This document shows positions 13,293-21,208 of a stretch of DNA of 64,000 bases, one piece after another; position 1 is the first letter of the stretch, and each line of letters starts with the position of its first letter. The translations under genes and the position numbers were made by a program. The notes below the pieces were generated by a model. The model was not told the DNA's origin, did no database searches, and was given only the letters and a program-made list of their open reading frames with translations. Source of the DNA: a virus. The stretch lies in IMG/VR virus record IMGVR_UViG_3300021963_000055, positions 1-64,000 of that record, one strand, 5' to 3'.

Positions 13293-14257
13293 GTAGTAAA
13301 TTGAACTTTAGCTTCCAACCCTTGATATGTGTTTCGTTTAATTATTTGCTGCGGGTTGAGTCCAGCAATAACCATGTCATTGATATCTTTTTCTTTTATA
13401 GTACTTGGCCAGATAACAATTTTTTCTCCTGCATCAATAAGCTTTTCATAACGTTTAACTATTTGTAAATTGCGAGGCTCGTTGTCCAAAATAAAAACTC
13501 TATCCTTGTAGATAGATTTATCTAAATGAACATCAGATCCACACATCGCAATAGCATTAGATAGAAAAAGAGAGTCGAAAGGACCCTCCGTGACATAGAT
13601 AGTTTTATTAAAATCTACAGAATCAAGTCCAAATAGTTTAACGTACTTATCATCCAGGATGGTAGTAATATAGCGTAGTTTTGCAGTTTTGTCAAGAGCC
13701 CTTCCCTGAAATCCAAAAAAGTTTCCACTTTTTGATATGAGGGGAATAACAATTCTAGACTCCTTAATTTTTGTTTCTGTTTTTGCCCAAGCATGAAAAT
13801 CCTCTGTGTAATAAAACTTAGAAAAATATTTTTCTGGTATCTGTCTTTTAGAAAGGTATTCTTTTGCTGGGTGTGAATTATTTAGTTCTGATACTTTCGT
13901 AAGCTCAGATAATGGCGTTTTTTTGAATACAGGCTTTTGAAATTCAAACTTTGGCTCAGCAACATTCATTCCTGCACCAGTCAATCCCGACTTAAATCTT
14001 TCCATGACATACTCATCATGAATAGCAATATCTAGATCTTTTAGAAAGTTTGCAAGAGTGCGTCCTACTCCGCAATTATGGCACTTGTATACCATATTCG
14101 CATTCTTGCGATAGAAAAACCCCCTAGCACGATTTCTGTTTCGTGCGGAATCCCCACAGTAAGGGCATCGAAAATTATATAGATTATCCTTCTTTTTTGC
14201 GAACTTGTCTAGACGAATTGAAATTAGGTTGATGTACTTGGTGTCAATGTAGCTCAT
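13277..14257 (-). CDS. 61: DNA primase
   Basis: A 326-residue homologue of T4 gp61. It has an N-terminal zinc ribbon (Cys31-x2-Cys34 and Cys59-x2-Cys62) followed by a Toprim domain with Val-Thr-Glu-Gly-Pro-Phe-Asp and a later Ile-Leu-Asp-Asn acidic motif. It lays RNA primers for lagging-strand synthesis with helicase gp41. The start overlaps the coiled-coil membrane protein gene by 4 bases. A TTGACA-17-TATAGT promoter (14284-14312) lies just upstream. Confidence 0.95.
   Translation of the reverse strand: MSYIDTKYINLISIRLDKFAKKKDNLYNFRCPYCGDSARNRNRARGFFYRKNANMVYKCHNCGVGRTLANFLKDLDIAIHDEYVMERFKSGLTGAGMNVAEPKFEFQKPVFKKTPLSELTKVSELNNSHPAKEYLSKRQIPEKYFSKFYYTEDFHAWAKTETKIKESRIVIPLISKSGNFFGFQGRALDKTAKLRYITTILDDKYVKLFGLDSVDFNKTIYVTEGPFDSLFLSNAIAMCGSDVHLDKSIYKDRVFILDNEPRNLQIVKRYEKLIDAGEKIVIWPSTIKEKDINDMVIAGLNPQQIIKRNTYQGLEAKVQFTTWKKV
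13667..13695 (-). promoter_or_regulatory. Possible internal promoter upstream of nrdA
   Basis: Minus-strand TTGACA (13695-13690), 17-base spacer, TATATT (13672-13667), within the primase gene about 375 bases before nrdA. Confidence 0.45.
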
Positions 14258-14670
14258 TTAGTGGTGGTCTGCTCTGTCCTCCCACTATAGGGCATCCCAA
14301 CCACATTGTCAATGAAGGGCACGACCAGTCCGACAACTAGCACAACCACCCCAGAGATCGCTGCCACCTGCCACCTGAATTTTAATAAATCTCCAACTGA
14401 TTGTTCTATTTTTTCTACTCTTTTAAGTACAGTTGTATGATCTTCTGTATTAGTTTTTTTAATATCATCTACCATCTTTATAATAACTTCATCAGCTTTA
14501 GATGTTTGTTCTATTCTTTCCTCATGTATAACTAACATCTTACTAATGTTTTGACTTGTTTCACTTATCTTTTCGATTGCAGACTCGATCTTTTTCATCA
14601 TTTGTTCGTAGATACTAAGTCTTTCTTCTAGTAATGCAATTTTTGTTTCGGTGGCAGAATTCTGAAACAT
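14254..14670 (-). CDS. Coiled-coil protein with C-terminal membrane helix
   Basis: A 138-residue protein: heptad-rich helix through about residues 8-92, then a hydrophobic helix (about 99-120: Ala-Ile-Ser-Gly-Val-Val-Val-Leu-Val) and a short polar tail. The plan resembles XhlA/haemolysin-type phage proteins linked to holins, but the evidence is only architectural. It sits between the 128-residue structural-like gene and the primase. Confidence 0.65.
   Translation of the reverse strand: MFQNSATETKIALLEERLSIYEQMMKKIESAIEKISETSQNISKMLVIHEERIEQTSKADEVIIKMVDDIKKTNTEDHTTVLKRVEKIEQSVGDLLKFRWQVAAISGVVVLVVGLVVPFIDNVVGMPYSGRTEQTTTK
14284..14312 (-). promoter_or_regulatory. Sigma-70-type promoter for the primase gene
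   Basis: Minus-strand TTGACA (14312-14307), 17-base spacer, TATAGT (14289-14284), 27 bases before the gp61 ATG. Confidence 0.65.
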
Positions 14671-14684
14671 AGTTCCTCTTAGAG

Positions 14685-15071
14685 TTATTGTGCGGGTTGA
14701 GTTCCTCTGGAGGATGCAAAAGTTGCAATTTTTTCAAATCCAGCAGAAGATGAATTGATAGTTTTAATCATCTTAACTCGATTACTAGCGTTTAGATTTC
14801 TATACAAGTCAATCATTTTATTTGCATTATCAGGAGAAACCTGAACTTTTTCTCCATTGTCAAACATTACAACACCTTGCTGGCCACTTAATGTAATTTG
14901 TTTTAACTGGTCAACTACTTTACCACCACTTTCAACCAATGTTTGTTCATTCATTTTTTTTCTTTTTTTCTTTTTAGATGCAGGGATTCCAGGTGGTTCT
15001 ACACTAGGAGGAATTGATACGGCAGAACCATCTCCCACACAATTAACAGCAACTTCTTCATTGTAATTCAT
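14685..15071 (-). CDS. Hypothetical protein, 128 residues, with basic cluster
   Basis: Begins with an acidic/Pro-rich arm, then a run of nine basic residues (Lys-Lys-Lys-Lys-Arg-Lys-Lys type, about 33-40), then a helical domain with a Val-Met-Phe-Asp-Asn-Gly-Glu-Lys-Val beta turn. It overlaps the 120-residue gene upstream by 4 bases. Possibly a virion or DNA-contacting protein. No family is recognised. Confidence 0.6.
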   Translation of the reverse strand: MNYNEEVAVNCVGDGSAVSIPPSVEPPGIPASKKKKRKKMNEQTLVESGGKVVDQLKQITLSGQQGVVMFDNGEKVQVSPDNANKMIDLYRNLNASNRVKMIKTINSSSAGFEKIATFASSRGTQPAQ

Positions 15072-15430
15072 ATCTTGTTAAGTTCCTCCAAACAATATAA
15101 ATCTGGATCTATGTTAGTAATAACGTCTTCTTCAAGTCTGTTTAAAAACAACATAAATGATTTTAGATATTTCCAATATTGAGTTTCTATTTTAAAGAAC
15201 AATATTGGAGTTGCTGCATCACCAAAAATATTATAAACAACAATAATATGATTTAACAAAAGATGAGTTTTGAGAATACCTGTTTTATCATATCTTTTAA
15301 GTAATCTTTTAATATACTTAAATCTTTTCAAGTCTTCAAAAAAATCATCTTTTGTCATCGCATTTGGGTTGTCATAATGTTTTATTGCAAATAACAAAAA
15401 GTTATCATCATTCAACTCATTAAATCTCAT
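15068..15430 (-). CDS. Hypothetical protein, 120 residues
   Basis: An aromatic- and Leu-rich, mostly helical soluble protein starting Met-Arg-Phe-Asn-Glu-Leu-Asn-Asp. Five Phe/Tyr-Lys-Tyr clusters suggest a compact helical bundle. It lies 6 bases after the Ig-like virion gene and is coupled to the 128-residue gene. It could be an assembly factor by context. Function unknown. Confidence 0.65.
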   Translation of the reverse strand: MRFNELNDDNFLLFAIKHYDNPNAMTKDDFFEDLKRFKYIKRLLKRYDKTGILKTHLLLNHIIVVYNIFGDAATPILFFKIETQYWKYLKSFMLFLNRLEEDVITNIDPDLYCLEELNKI

Positions 15431-15436
15431 TTGTTA

Positions 15437-16045
15437 TCATGCATAAGTTAAAGTAGCTGCTGCTGAGATAACTTCTTCAGTGCCACCAGCAGAATTAATC
15501 TTCACACGGAACTTGTAACCATTATAGGTTGCCTTAGCAGCTGCAGTGAGTGTAAGAGTATCTGTAGTTGTATCAGAATACACTCCAGTGTCAGTAAGGT
15601 TTGTCCACTTAGTTGTCTGTGTAGCAGTTTGAACTTGCCACTGATAAGTAAGAGTTCCAGGTGTTCCAGTTGTAGAAGTTGTTACTGCAAACGTTCCAGT
15701 ATATGGAGTTGTAGCACCAGTAACATCTGCTGGTTGTGCAGTAATAGTCACTGCAGATGCTACGTCAGCTGCGATAGTATCATCAGTTTGAGTTTCATTT
15801 GCATTGGTATCTGGATTTGCAAGAGCTACAAGCTTTTCTGCTTTGTGGCGAGTATTTCCTGCAGCATCAGTATATGTAAAATATGACCACCAACCAGGAC
15901 CATCAATTCCACGCTGACGGTTTTCATTTAGTTGAGCTTCAGTTTCATCAACAAAGACAATAGTTTTTGCTTGTGATGAAGAAGCAATTGTTGTTTCAAC
16001 TTTTGACTTATTAGCGTTTGAATCAGTTCTTCCGTATAGAGACAT
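15437..16045 (-). CDS. Virion protein with C-terminal Ig-like domain
   Basis: A 202-residue protein. Residues 1-75 form a small conserved-looking domain (Gly-Pro-Gly-Trp-Trp motif near 49-53). Residues about 95-202 are a Thr-rich Ig-like domain with the Tyr-Gln-Trp-Gln-Val strand and a matching Leu-Thr-Leu-Thr-x-Ala-Ala-x-x-x-Tyr-Asn-Gly-Tyr-x-Phe-Arg-Val end, as in phage surface decorations. It probably decorates the head or tail and helps adsorption. A TATAAATA late box lies 35 bases upstream (16080-16087). Confidence 0.75.
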   Translation of the reverse strand: MSLYGRTDSNANKSKVETTIASSSQAKTIVFVDETEAQLNENRQRGIDGPGWWSYFTYTDAAGNTRHKAEKLVALANPDTNANETQTDDTIAADVASAVTITAQPADVTGATTPYTGTFAVTTSTTGTPGTLTYQWQVQTATQTTKWTNLTDTGVYSDTTTDTLTLTAAAKATYNGYKFRVKINSAGGTEEVISAAATLTYA

Positions 16046-16079
16046 TTAACAATCCTCTGAAAAATATTTTTTCTATTAA

Positions 16080-16087
16080 TATTTATA
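16080..16087 (-). promoter_or_regulatory. T4-type late promoter
   Basis: Minus-strand TATAAATA ahead of the Ig-like virion gene. It overlaps the T-run of the terminator at 16085-16109. Confidence 0.7.
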
Positions 16088-16109
16088 AAAAATGGGGAGT
16101 TACCTCCCC
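16085..16109 (-). terminator. Rho-independent terminator
   Basis: Minus strand: GGGGAG, GTAA loop, CTCCCC, A, TTTTTT. It covers the end of the 50-residue membrane protein gene. Confidence 0.88.
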
Positions 16110-16252
16110 AAAAGCTTTTTGATAGTGTTTTTTGTAAAATCTATTACTGTATTTTCTTTGAATCGTTTAGTTTTTCCTAAGTATTCTGAACCTGCTAGGA
16201 GTAGAATTAAAATTAATTCTACTCCCCAGTTCAGCAATAAACATTCAATCAC
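16100..16252 (-). CDS. Small membrane protein, 50 residues
   Basis: GTG start at 16252 overlaps the TGA of the upstream gene (GTGA), giving translational coupling. Residues about 3-22 form one membrane helix (Leu/Ile-rich), followed by a basic cytoplasmic-type tail ending Lys-Lys-Leu-Leu-Gly-Arg. Size and single helix would suit a pinholin/spanin-like or virion membrane peptide, but that is a guess. Its stop is inside the terminator stem. Confidence 0.6.
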   Translation of the reverse strand: MIECLLLNWGVELILILLLAGSEYLGKTKRFKENTVIDFTKNTIKKLLGR

Positions 16253-16422
16253 TTACAATTTTTGAGAAGTGCAGTTCTTACAGTTACAGCAATTACATCA
16301 TCAATATCATTATCAGTAGTAGCTACATAACGATCAAGAAGTTGACATACTAGCTTTTTAGTATGGCAGCTATTCATAGCTGCTAGAAGTAGTGGTTTTA
16401 CTAATTCTACAAGTACTCCCAT
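16249..16422 (-). CDS. Small hypothetical protein, 57 residues
   Basis: ATG at 16422 is preceded by a perfect AGGAGG 5 bases upstream and by a TATAAATA late box (16444-16451), so strong late expression is expected. The product has a hydrophobic N-terminal helix and three Cys. It is coupled to the 50-residue membrane protein. Function unknown. Confidence 0.7.
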   Translation of the reverse strand: MGVLVELVKPLLLAAMNSCHTKKLVCQLLDRYVATTDNDIDDVIAVTVRTALLKNCK

Positions 16423-16443
16423 GATGTCCTCCTATAGTGGATC

Positions 16444-16451
16444 TATTTATA
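16444..16451 (-). promoter_or_regulatory. T4-type late promoter
   Basis: Minus-strand TATAAATA 22 bases before the ATG at 16422, overlapping an additional GATAAATA. Confidence 0.7.
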
Positions 16452-16457
16452 TTTATC

Positions 16458-19106
16458 TCAATCGAACCTGGAAGACATATTATCTTGAGATCTCTGTGCT
16501 GCAGCACGACGTTGTGCTACTTTTTGTGCAGGAGATGCTGGTGCTCCATACTGACCAGCGGCAGGTGGCTTTTTGCCAGGAACTTTTTTCTGTTGGCCAG
16601 CAGGCTTACCAGACATCTTACGCATAGTTTGTCTAACTGATCTGAGTGCAGGATCCGTATCACCACCTTTTTGAGTTGGTCTTCCTTTTGGCATATTAAG
16701 AGAACCAGAAGATGTTCCAGTTTCCTTTTCATAACGATTAAGTTCGTCAAGATGCTCAACTTCTTCCATGTGACCAGTTGGAAGTTTACCTTGCTTTTGC
16801 ATTTGAAGCCTTTGCTGTTGAAGCATTAAATGCTTTCTTTGCATCTGCTGCTGAGCTTTCATTCTTTGCTGACTTTGTGCTGCACTCTTAGCTGCTTCAG
16901 GATCAACTTCTTCTTGTCTATTATAAGCTTTCCAAGCGGCACCAAATGCCTTTCTTTTTTCTACATCAGTTAAACCATTTTTTGCATATTTAGCTTTAAT
17001 GTGCTTAGCCATTCTTTTGAATTGTTCACCTGGAGGAGAAACTTCATCAATCTGTTCAACTTCTTCTCTTCTCATATCAACCTGAGGATTGATGATCACA
17101 CCATCCTTTCTCTTTCCCTTCACATCTGGAGTATTGTCAGTTCTATTGGTCTGAGTTAAACTAACAAACTTTCCAGTTGCATCATCATCACTAGACTTTT
17201 TTTCGGTTAACTGCCTCCAGTCTGCGAATGTAAATCTTTCAATATCAAAAGTGTTTTGCAGTTTCTCTTCAATTAGTTCACGAGCAGAAGGACCAGATTC
17301 TTCTACCATTAGTTGAGCTTGTTCCATGAAGTAATCAAAGTGTTCTTGATCAAGAGTCTCAAAGATCTCTTGAACTTCATCGTAATTAAATGCAATTTCA
17401 GACTCAAGGAAATAACGAGTTAGAAGTTCTTTTTCTTCCTTCTTCATTTTTTTAACAAAAGTACCCACTGCTCTACCTGCAGTTGCAGCAGCGGATGCTC
17501 CAGATCTTCTGGCTGCTACTGCTTGTCCTGCAGCCGCTCCAGCAGCTCCCGCAGCCTTGACTGCAGTTCTACCTGCTGCTTTAGCTGCTCTACCAGCCGC
17601 AACAGTTGCCTTTCTTCTTGCTCTAGTTGCTTGTGGAGATGTTTCTGCTTGTCTTCCCCTCTCCCTAACCGCATCATAAGTTGCTTTAACTTCTGCAGCA
17701 CGTCTTGCTCCTACTTGTCTTGCTGTGTTTACTGATTGTCTAACAGATGCGATATCCTTTTCTGCTCTTGCTTTAAGTGCTCCGAGAATACCACCTTTTG
17801 CCTTTTCTTTTGTTTGTGTTGGAGTTGATTTGGTTGCTGGTTGTGCTTTCTTTGCACTTGCAATTTTTGACTGACTTTGTAGTGCAGCCTTCATCCCAGA
17901 AGATTTAGATGCTTCTTTTTCTTTTTCAGCTTTTCTTGATTTATGCTCTGCAGTTCCACGAATTGCAGAAGACTTAGCACCACCCTTTAATGAACCAATT
18001 GACTTGCCACTCTTAGAAGTACCAGATCCACGAACCTTAGTGCCACCAGCACCTCTTCTCCATTCTAGGAGAACTTCTTCTGATGAAATTTCATCTACAA
18101 AATCACAGAAATCATCGAGACCCATTTCTTCAATTAGAATATCAATACCGTATTCATTGAGACCTTCAGAAATTAGATAGTCTGCTACAAACTCAACATC
18201 TTCTATCTTCACACAATTATCTACAACTCTGCCACCCTTCATTTTAGTGCCAGCTTTTTTATAACCTTTCCAGCAAGCTTTTCCATCAACACCTTGCTCT
18301 TTACCCTCTTTGTTTTTTGCTTCAATTGCAAATTCCTCAGGAAGTCCTTTTGAACCACCTACTTTATTATATTCAGCTCTACGCTTAGCACCGCTCTTAT
18401 TATATTGATGATATTCTCTTTCTGAGCTACTAAGTTTTGGAGTATTCTTTGGCTTTGCACCAGGAGCAGTTGGAGCATCTGGTGTTGCTCCTCTTGCACG
18501 ACCTAAAGTATAATATCTTGGTCCTGTTTTGTCATCCCCAGAAATTCTCTTGCCTGCATCAGATCTACCTGCTTGATATTCAGTATCGGATTGTCCGTGT
18601 CTTCCTTTCCAAAGCTCAGCAACATAATCTACGGCTTCTTTTCTAGTCTTCTTAACATCATCACCTGGCTCGTATGGCTTATCATCACCATCAGAATTCC
18701 ACCAAGGATTCTTACCATTAAACTTACGACCCTTCAACTTAGGTCTTTTCTTTTCGTCAATAACTTCAACTTCTTCTTTACGAACTCCACCTTTCGCATT
18801 TAGTTTTGCCTGAATGCGTTGTTTCATTTCTGGCATTGAAGCAACGTTATATAATGCAAGAGTAGGGGCACTGAAAGTAGTGCCATTAGTGTAAACAGCA
18901 ACACCCATGTAATCTCTTACTTTCTTGTCTTCAAGAAGAGTTAGAGCATAATCCAGGGTAGTATCAATTAAATTTTCTCTTAGATACTCTTCTTGAGAAT
19001 CCACATCACCTGGAAAGTACGCTTGTGCGGACTCAACCATTTTTGTAGCCTTATACATCATGTCAGGAGAAAGTGACATGAATTGTGAGACAATAGATAA
19101 ATCCAT
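16458..19106 (-). CDS. Large internal/virion protein with histone-like basic region
   Basis: An 882-residue mosaic: helical N-terminus (1-100), disordered charged linker, a GK-A-C-W-K-G-Y-K-K-A-G-T-K type segment (275-290), an acidic helix pair (300-350), a long Lys/Ala/Arg-rich H1-like stretch (about 350-555), another acidic helix pair, then a Gln/Met-rich tail. The octapeptide Glu-Glu-Val-Glu-x-(I/L)-Asp-Glu occurs at 111-118, 681-688 and 781-788; each ends in an (I/L)xE site like those cut by the T4 prohead protease. It is probably packaged with DNA and processed. Late-type boxes lie at 19129-19146. It resembles the 366-residue gene. Confidence 0.65.
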   Translation of the reverse strand: MDLSIVSQFMSLSPDMMYKATKMVESAQAYFPGDVDSQEEYLRENLIDTTLDYALTLLEDKKVRDYMGVAVYTNGTTFSAPTLALYNVASMPEMKQRIQAKLNAKGGVRKEEVEVIDEKKRPKLKGRKFNGKNPWWNSDGDDKPYEPGDDVKKTRKEAVDYVAELWKGRHGQSDTEYQAGRSDAGKRISGDDKTGPRYYTLGRARGATPDAPTAPGAKPKNTPKLSSSEREYHQYNKSGAKRRAEYNKVGGSKGLPEEFAIEAKNKEGKEQGVDGKACWKGYKKAGTKMKGGRVVDNCVKIEDVEFVADYLISEGLNEYGIDILIEEMGLDDFCDFVDEISSEEVLLEWRRGAGGTKVRGSGTSKSGKSIGSLKGGAKSSAIRGTAEHKSRKAEKEKEASKSSGMKAALQSQSKIASAKKAQPATKSTPTQTKEKAKGGILGALKARAEKDIASVRQSVNTARQVGARRAAEVKATYDAVRERGRQAETSPQATRARRKATVAAGRAAKAAGRTAVKAAGAAGAAAGQAVAARRSGASAAATAGRAVGTFVKKMKKEEKELLTRYFLESEIAFNYDEVQEIFETLDQEHFDYFMEQAQLMVEESGPSARELIEEKLQNTFDIERFTFADWRQLTEKKSSDDDATGKFVSLTQTNRTDNTPDVKGKRKDGVIINPQVDMRREEVEQIDEVSPPGEQFKRMAKHIKAKYAKNGLTDVEKRKAFGAAWKAYNRQEEVDPEAAKSAAQSQQRMKAQQQMQRKHLMLQQQRLQMQKQGKLPTGHMEEVEHLDELNRYEKETGTSSGSLNMPKGRPTQKGGDTDPALRSVRQTMRKMSGKPAGQQKKVPGKKPPAAGQYGAPASPAQKVAQRRAAAQRSQDNMSSRFD

Positions 19107-19128
19107 ATTCTGTACGTTATTGAAGTTC

Positions 19129-19146
19129 TATTTATTATTATTTATC
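19129..19146 (-). promoter_or_regulatory. T4-type late promoter boxes
   Basis: Minus-strand GATAAATA (19146-19139) and AATAAATA (19136-19129), 23-40 bases before the ATG of the 882-residue gene. Confidence 0.5.
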
Positions 19147-20322
19147 TTTTCGTTTGCCTTTAGTAAATGACTTAACTGGTTCAGTTGGATGCATTCTCTG
19201 CAGATATTCTCGGTAATCATCAGTACCAATCTCAAGTGGACCTGGATGATAACTTAGATCTTTGATCCATGTACGATGAATTTTCTTTTGCTCATCTACA
19301 AAAATTACATAGTTAGATCCACGAGTGACAATCTTTCCAGAAATACCTGTGACAACATCTTGAACTTTTTCGCCAAGATTAAAAATACTTCCTTGGTAAT
19401 ACTCTTCACGAAGATTATCAATATCTAAATTTGGTGCAATTTTCCAAAGATCTTCTTTCAAATTCATAGAATTACGTACTTGTCTATAGATTGCACGACA
19501 TTCTTTTTTGCTTACATTGCCAGGAAGACCTTGTTTAAATGTTTCATAATCATTCTCAAGTGCGGCTTTACGCATCATTGCACTAGTAATTCCTTCTGTC
19601 TTATCATTATCAGGATCTTGCATGTTCGTACTGACAACTTCTACGCCATAAAAGTCATACACACTTCCATTATATTTCTGTGCAATTTTTTCATACTTCT
19701 GAACGTTCTCTTCCCCACATACAATAACAACATGATGATATCCTTCATCATGGAGTGAAGTCAAAATGTCGTAAATATTATCTCCGTTCTCTGGGTCATT
19801 GATAATGTTCTCTGCATGATCTGGGAATACATGCTGAAGAATATTATACTTGGTTTTGAAGTCTAATGGATTTTGCTTTTTATCAGATGTTCTACTTGGA
19901 TAAATTCTATACTCTGCTTCTAGTTCTTCTGCTTGTTCCTGAACAGCATTGAGTAGATTTTCATGTCCGAGTGAAGGAGGATTAAATCTCCCAAAAGTAA
20001 TAACAACCGCAGGACCTTCTCCATGCTGAAGTTCCTGAGGTTGCTCTGCGTCTGCAGGTTGTTGAGTTTGTTGGGGCTGTGAAGGAAGATTCTGCACATC
20101 CGCCATTGAAGATGGTCCCAACAATGGTTGCCCAGTCTTCAGTTTTTTCTTTTCGTCTTTGGTGATAGATACTAATTTCTGACCACCCTTCTCACTCTTA
20201 GCGACTATCTCTCCCTTAGCGTTAGAATAGTATCCTTTCCCCATGTGGGTAAGACCTTTCTTTTCCGCTTCCTTCCCCGCAGGAGTTCGTGCTTCTGTTA
20301 TAAATTGTCTAAAAGTTTTCAT
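19138..20322 (-). CDS. Nucleotidyltransferase with N-terminal capsid-targeting sequence
   Basis: A 394-residue protein. Residues 1-10, Met-Lys-Thr-Phe-Arg-Gln-Phe-Ile-Thr-Glu, then Ala11, closely match the T4 internal-protein capsid-targeting sequence (MKTYQEFIAE, cut after Glu10 by gp21). A Gln/Pro-rich linker leads to a cytidylyltransferase/NMNAT-like domain with Gly-Arg-Phe-Asn-Pro-Pro-Ser-Leu-Gly-His at 111-120 and a Thr-Ser-Ala-Met-Met-Arg-Lys phosphate motif near 240. The C-terminal 70 residues contain a small beta domain. It probably transfers a nucleotidyl group (substrate unknown) and may be packaged and injected. ATG at 20322 was chosen over TTG at 20331. Confidence 0.82.
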   Translation of the reverse strand: MKTFRQFITEARTPAGKEAEKKGLTHMGKGYYSNAKGEIVAKSEKGGQKLVSITKDEKKKLKTGQPLLGPSSMADVQNLPSQPQQTQQPADAEQPQELQHGEGPAVVITFGRFNPPSLGHENLLNAVQEQAEELEAEYRIYPSRTSDKKQNPLDFKTKYNILQHVFPDHAENIINDPENGDNIYDILTSLHDEGYHHVVIVCGEENVQKYEKIAQKYNGSVYDFYGVEVVSTNMQDPDNDKTEGITSAMMRKAALENDYETFKQGLPGNVSKKECRAIYRQVRNSMNLKEDLWKIAPNLDIDNLREEYYQGSIFNLGEKVQDVVTGISGKIVTRGSNYVIFVDEQKKIHRTWIKDLSYHPGPLEIGTDDYREYLQRMHPTEPVKSFTKGKRKDK

Positions 20323-20354
20323 CAAAAACAAAAGTTCTACATCTATTATTTAGG

Positions 20355-20768
20355 TCAAATCTTAACTGAGACAATGGATTTTGCAGTGCTCAAGTATTCA
20401 GAAAGTTTATAAAGTTCTTCAAAATTTTTCTTATACAACTTAAAAAAATCAAATGCATATTTAGCATTCTTATTTTTAGATGTTAGTTTTGTATAATACT
20501 CTTCAAACGTATCTAGTTTGTTTCCTGTCGTAATAAATGATTTGAAGATTATGAAGAGGTAGAAGTTTTGGTTTTTAAAAATAAAGTTTAGGAACGCAGA
20601 ATTTTTTTTAATTGATAACTCTGCATTCCTAAGAGCAATATTAAACATTTTATATTGCGACACTGTGAAATTAAATGACTGTCCGATTGATCTAATTTTA
20701 CTAACATCAGACAAAATCATTGTGGAGTTTTTTCCAAATAGATCAATCAAACAATCATTTGAATTCAT
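20355..20768 (-). CDS. Hypothetical protein in the replication cluster, 137 residues
   Basis: A Phe/Lys-rich, helical soluble protein that overlaps the mazG start region by one base and precedes the structural block in transcription order. No catalytic or metal motif is visible. Its place beside gp41 and mazG suggests an accessory DNA-replication role such as a helicase loader, but there is no sequence evidence for that. Confidence 0.65.
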   Translation of the reverse strand: MNSNDCLIDLFGKNSTMILSDVSKIRSIGQSFNFTVSQYKMFNIALRNAELSIKKNSAFLNFIFKNQNFYLFIIFKSFITTGNKLDTFEEYYTKLTSKNKNAKYAFDFFKLYKKNFEELYKLSEYLSTAKSIVSVKI

Positions 20769-21208
20769 CAGATATCTCCCTCTTGGCGATTTTCGGATCG
20801 GAATACACGGAAAGCTCCTTCGGGATACCGTGCAGTTAGTTTATCAACGTTGGTTTCTAGAACTTCTTCTAGATTTGTTCCTAGTGCAATACAACCTTGA
20901 GCGATATACCACATCACATCTCCCATTTCTTTGATCATGTGAGTACGTGATTGATCGTTGTATGGTTTTCCTTGGAATGCAATCTTCTTGACAATTTCAG
21001 CGAACTCACCACCTTCAGCAGTTAGACCGATTGCAGCAGTCAGAAGTCGGTTCAAGTCAACACCAGTCCCATTTACGTTGTCATCAGGCAACTTACGTTC
21101 AAGTTCGTTGACCTTGTTAACAAATTCTTCTGGATTGCTTGAATAAATGCTGGTGGTGTCACCAACAAAGTTTTGATATGCATCGAGACTAATTAGCTTT
21201 TTTGTCAT
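20768..21208 (-). CDS. mazG: MazG-like NTP pyrophosphohydrolase
   Basis: A 146-residue all-helical MazG-type protein with the two metal-binding motifs Glu-Gly-Gly-Glu-Phe-Ala-Glu and Glu-Met-Gly-Asp-Val (near 70 and 94). The family hydrolyses (d)NTPs to monophosphates. Cyanophage MazG has been proposed to alter ppGpp or to clear host or modified nucleotides for reuse. It overlaps gp41 by 4 bases, so it is expressed with replication genes. Confidence 0.9.
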   Translation of the reverse strand: MTKKLISLDAYQNFVGDTTSIYSSNPEEFVNKVNELERKLPDDNVNGTGVDLNRLLTAAIGLTAEGGEFAEIVKKIAFQGKPYNDQSRTHMIKEMGDVMWYIAQGCIALGTNLEEVLETNVDKLTARYPEGAFRVFRSENRQEGDI

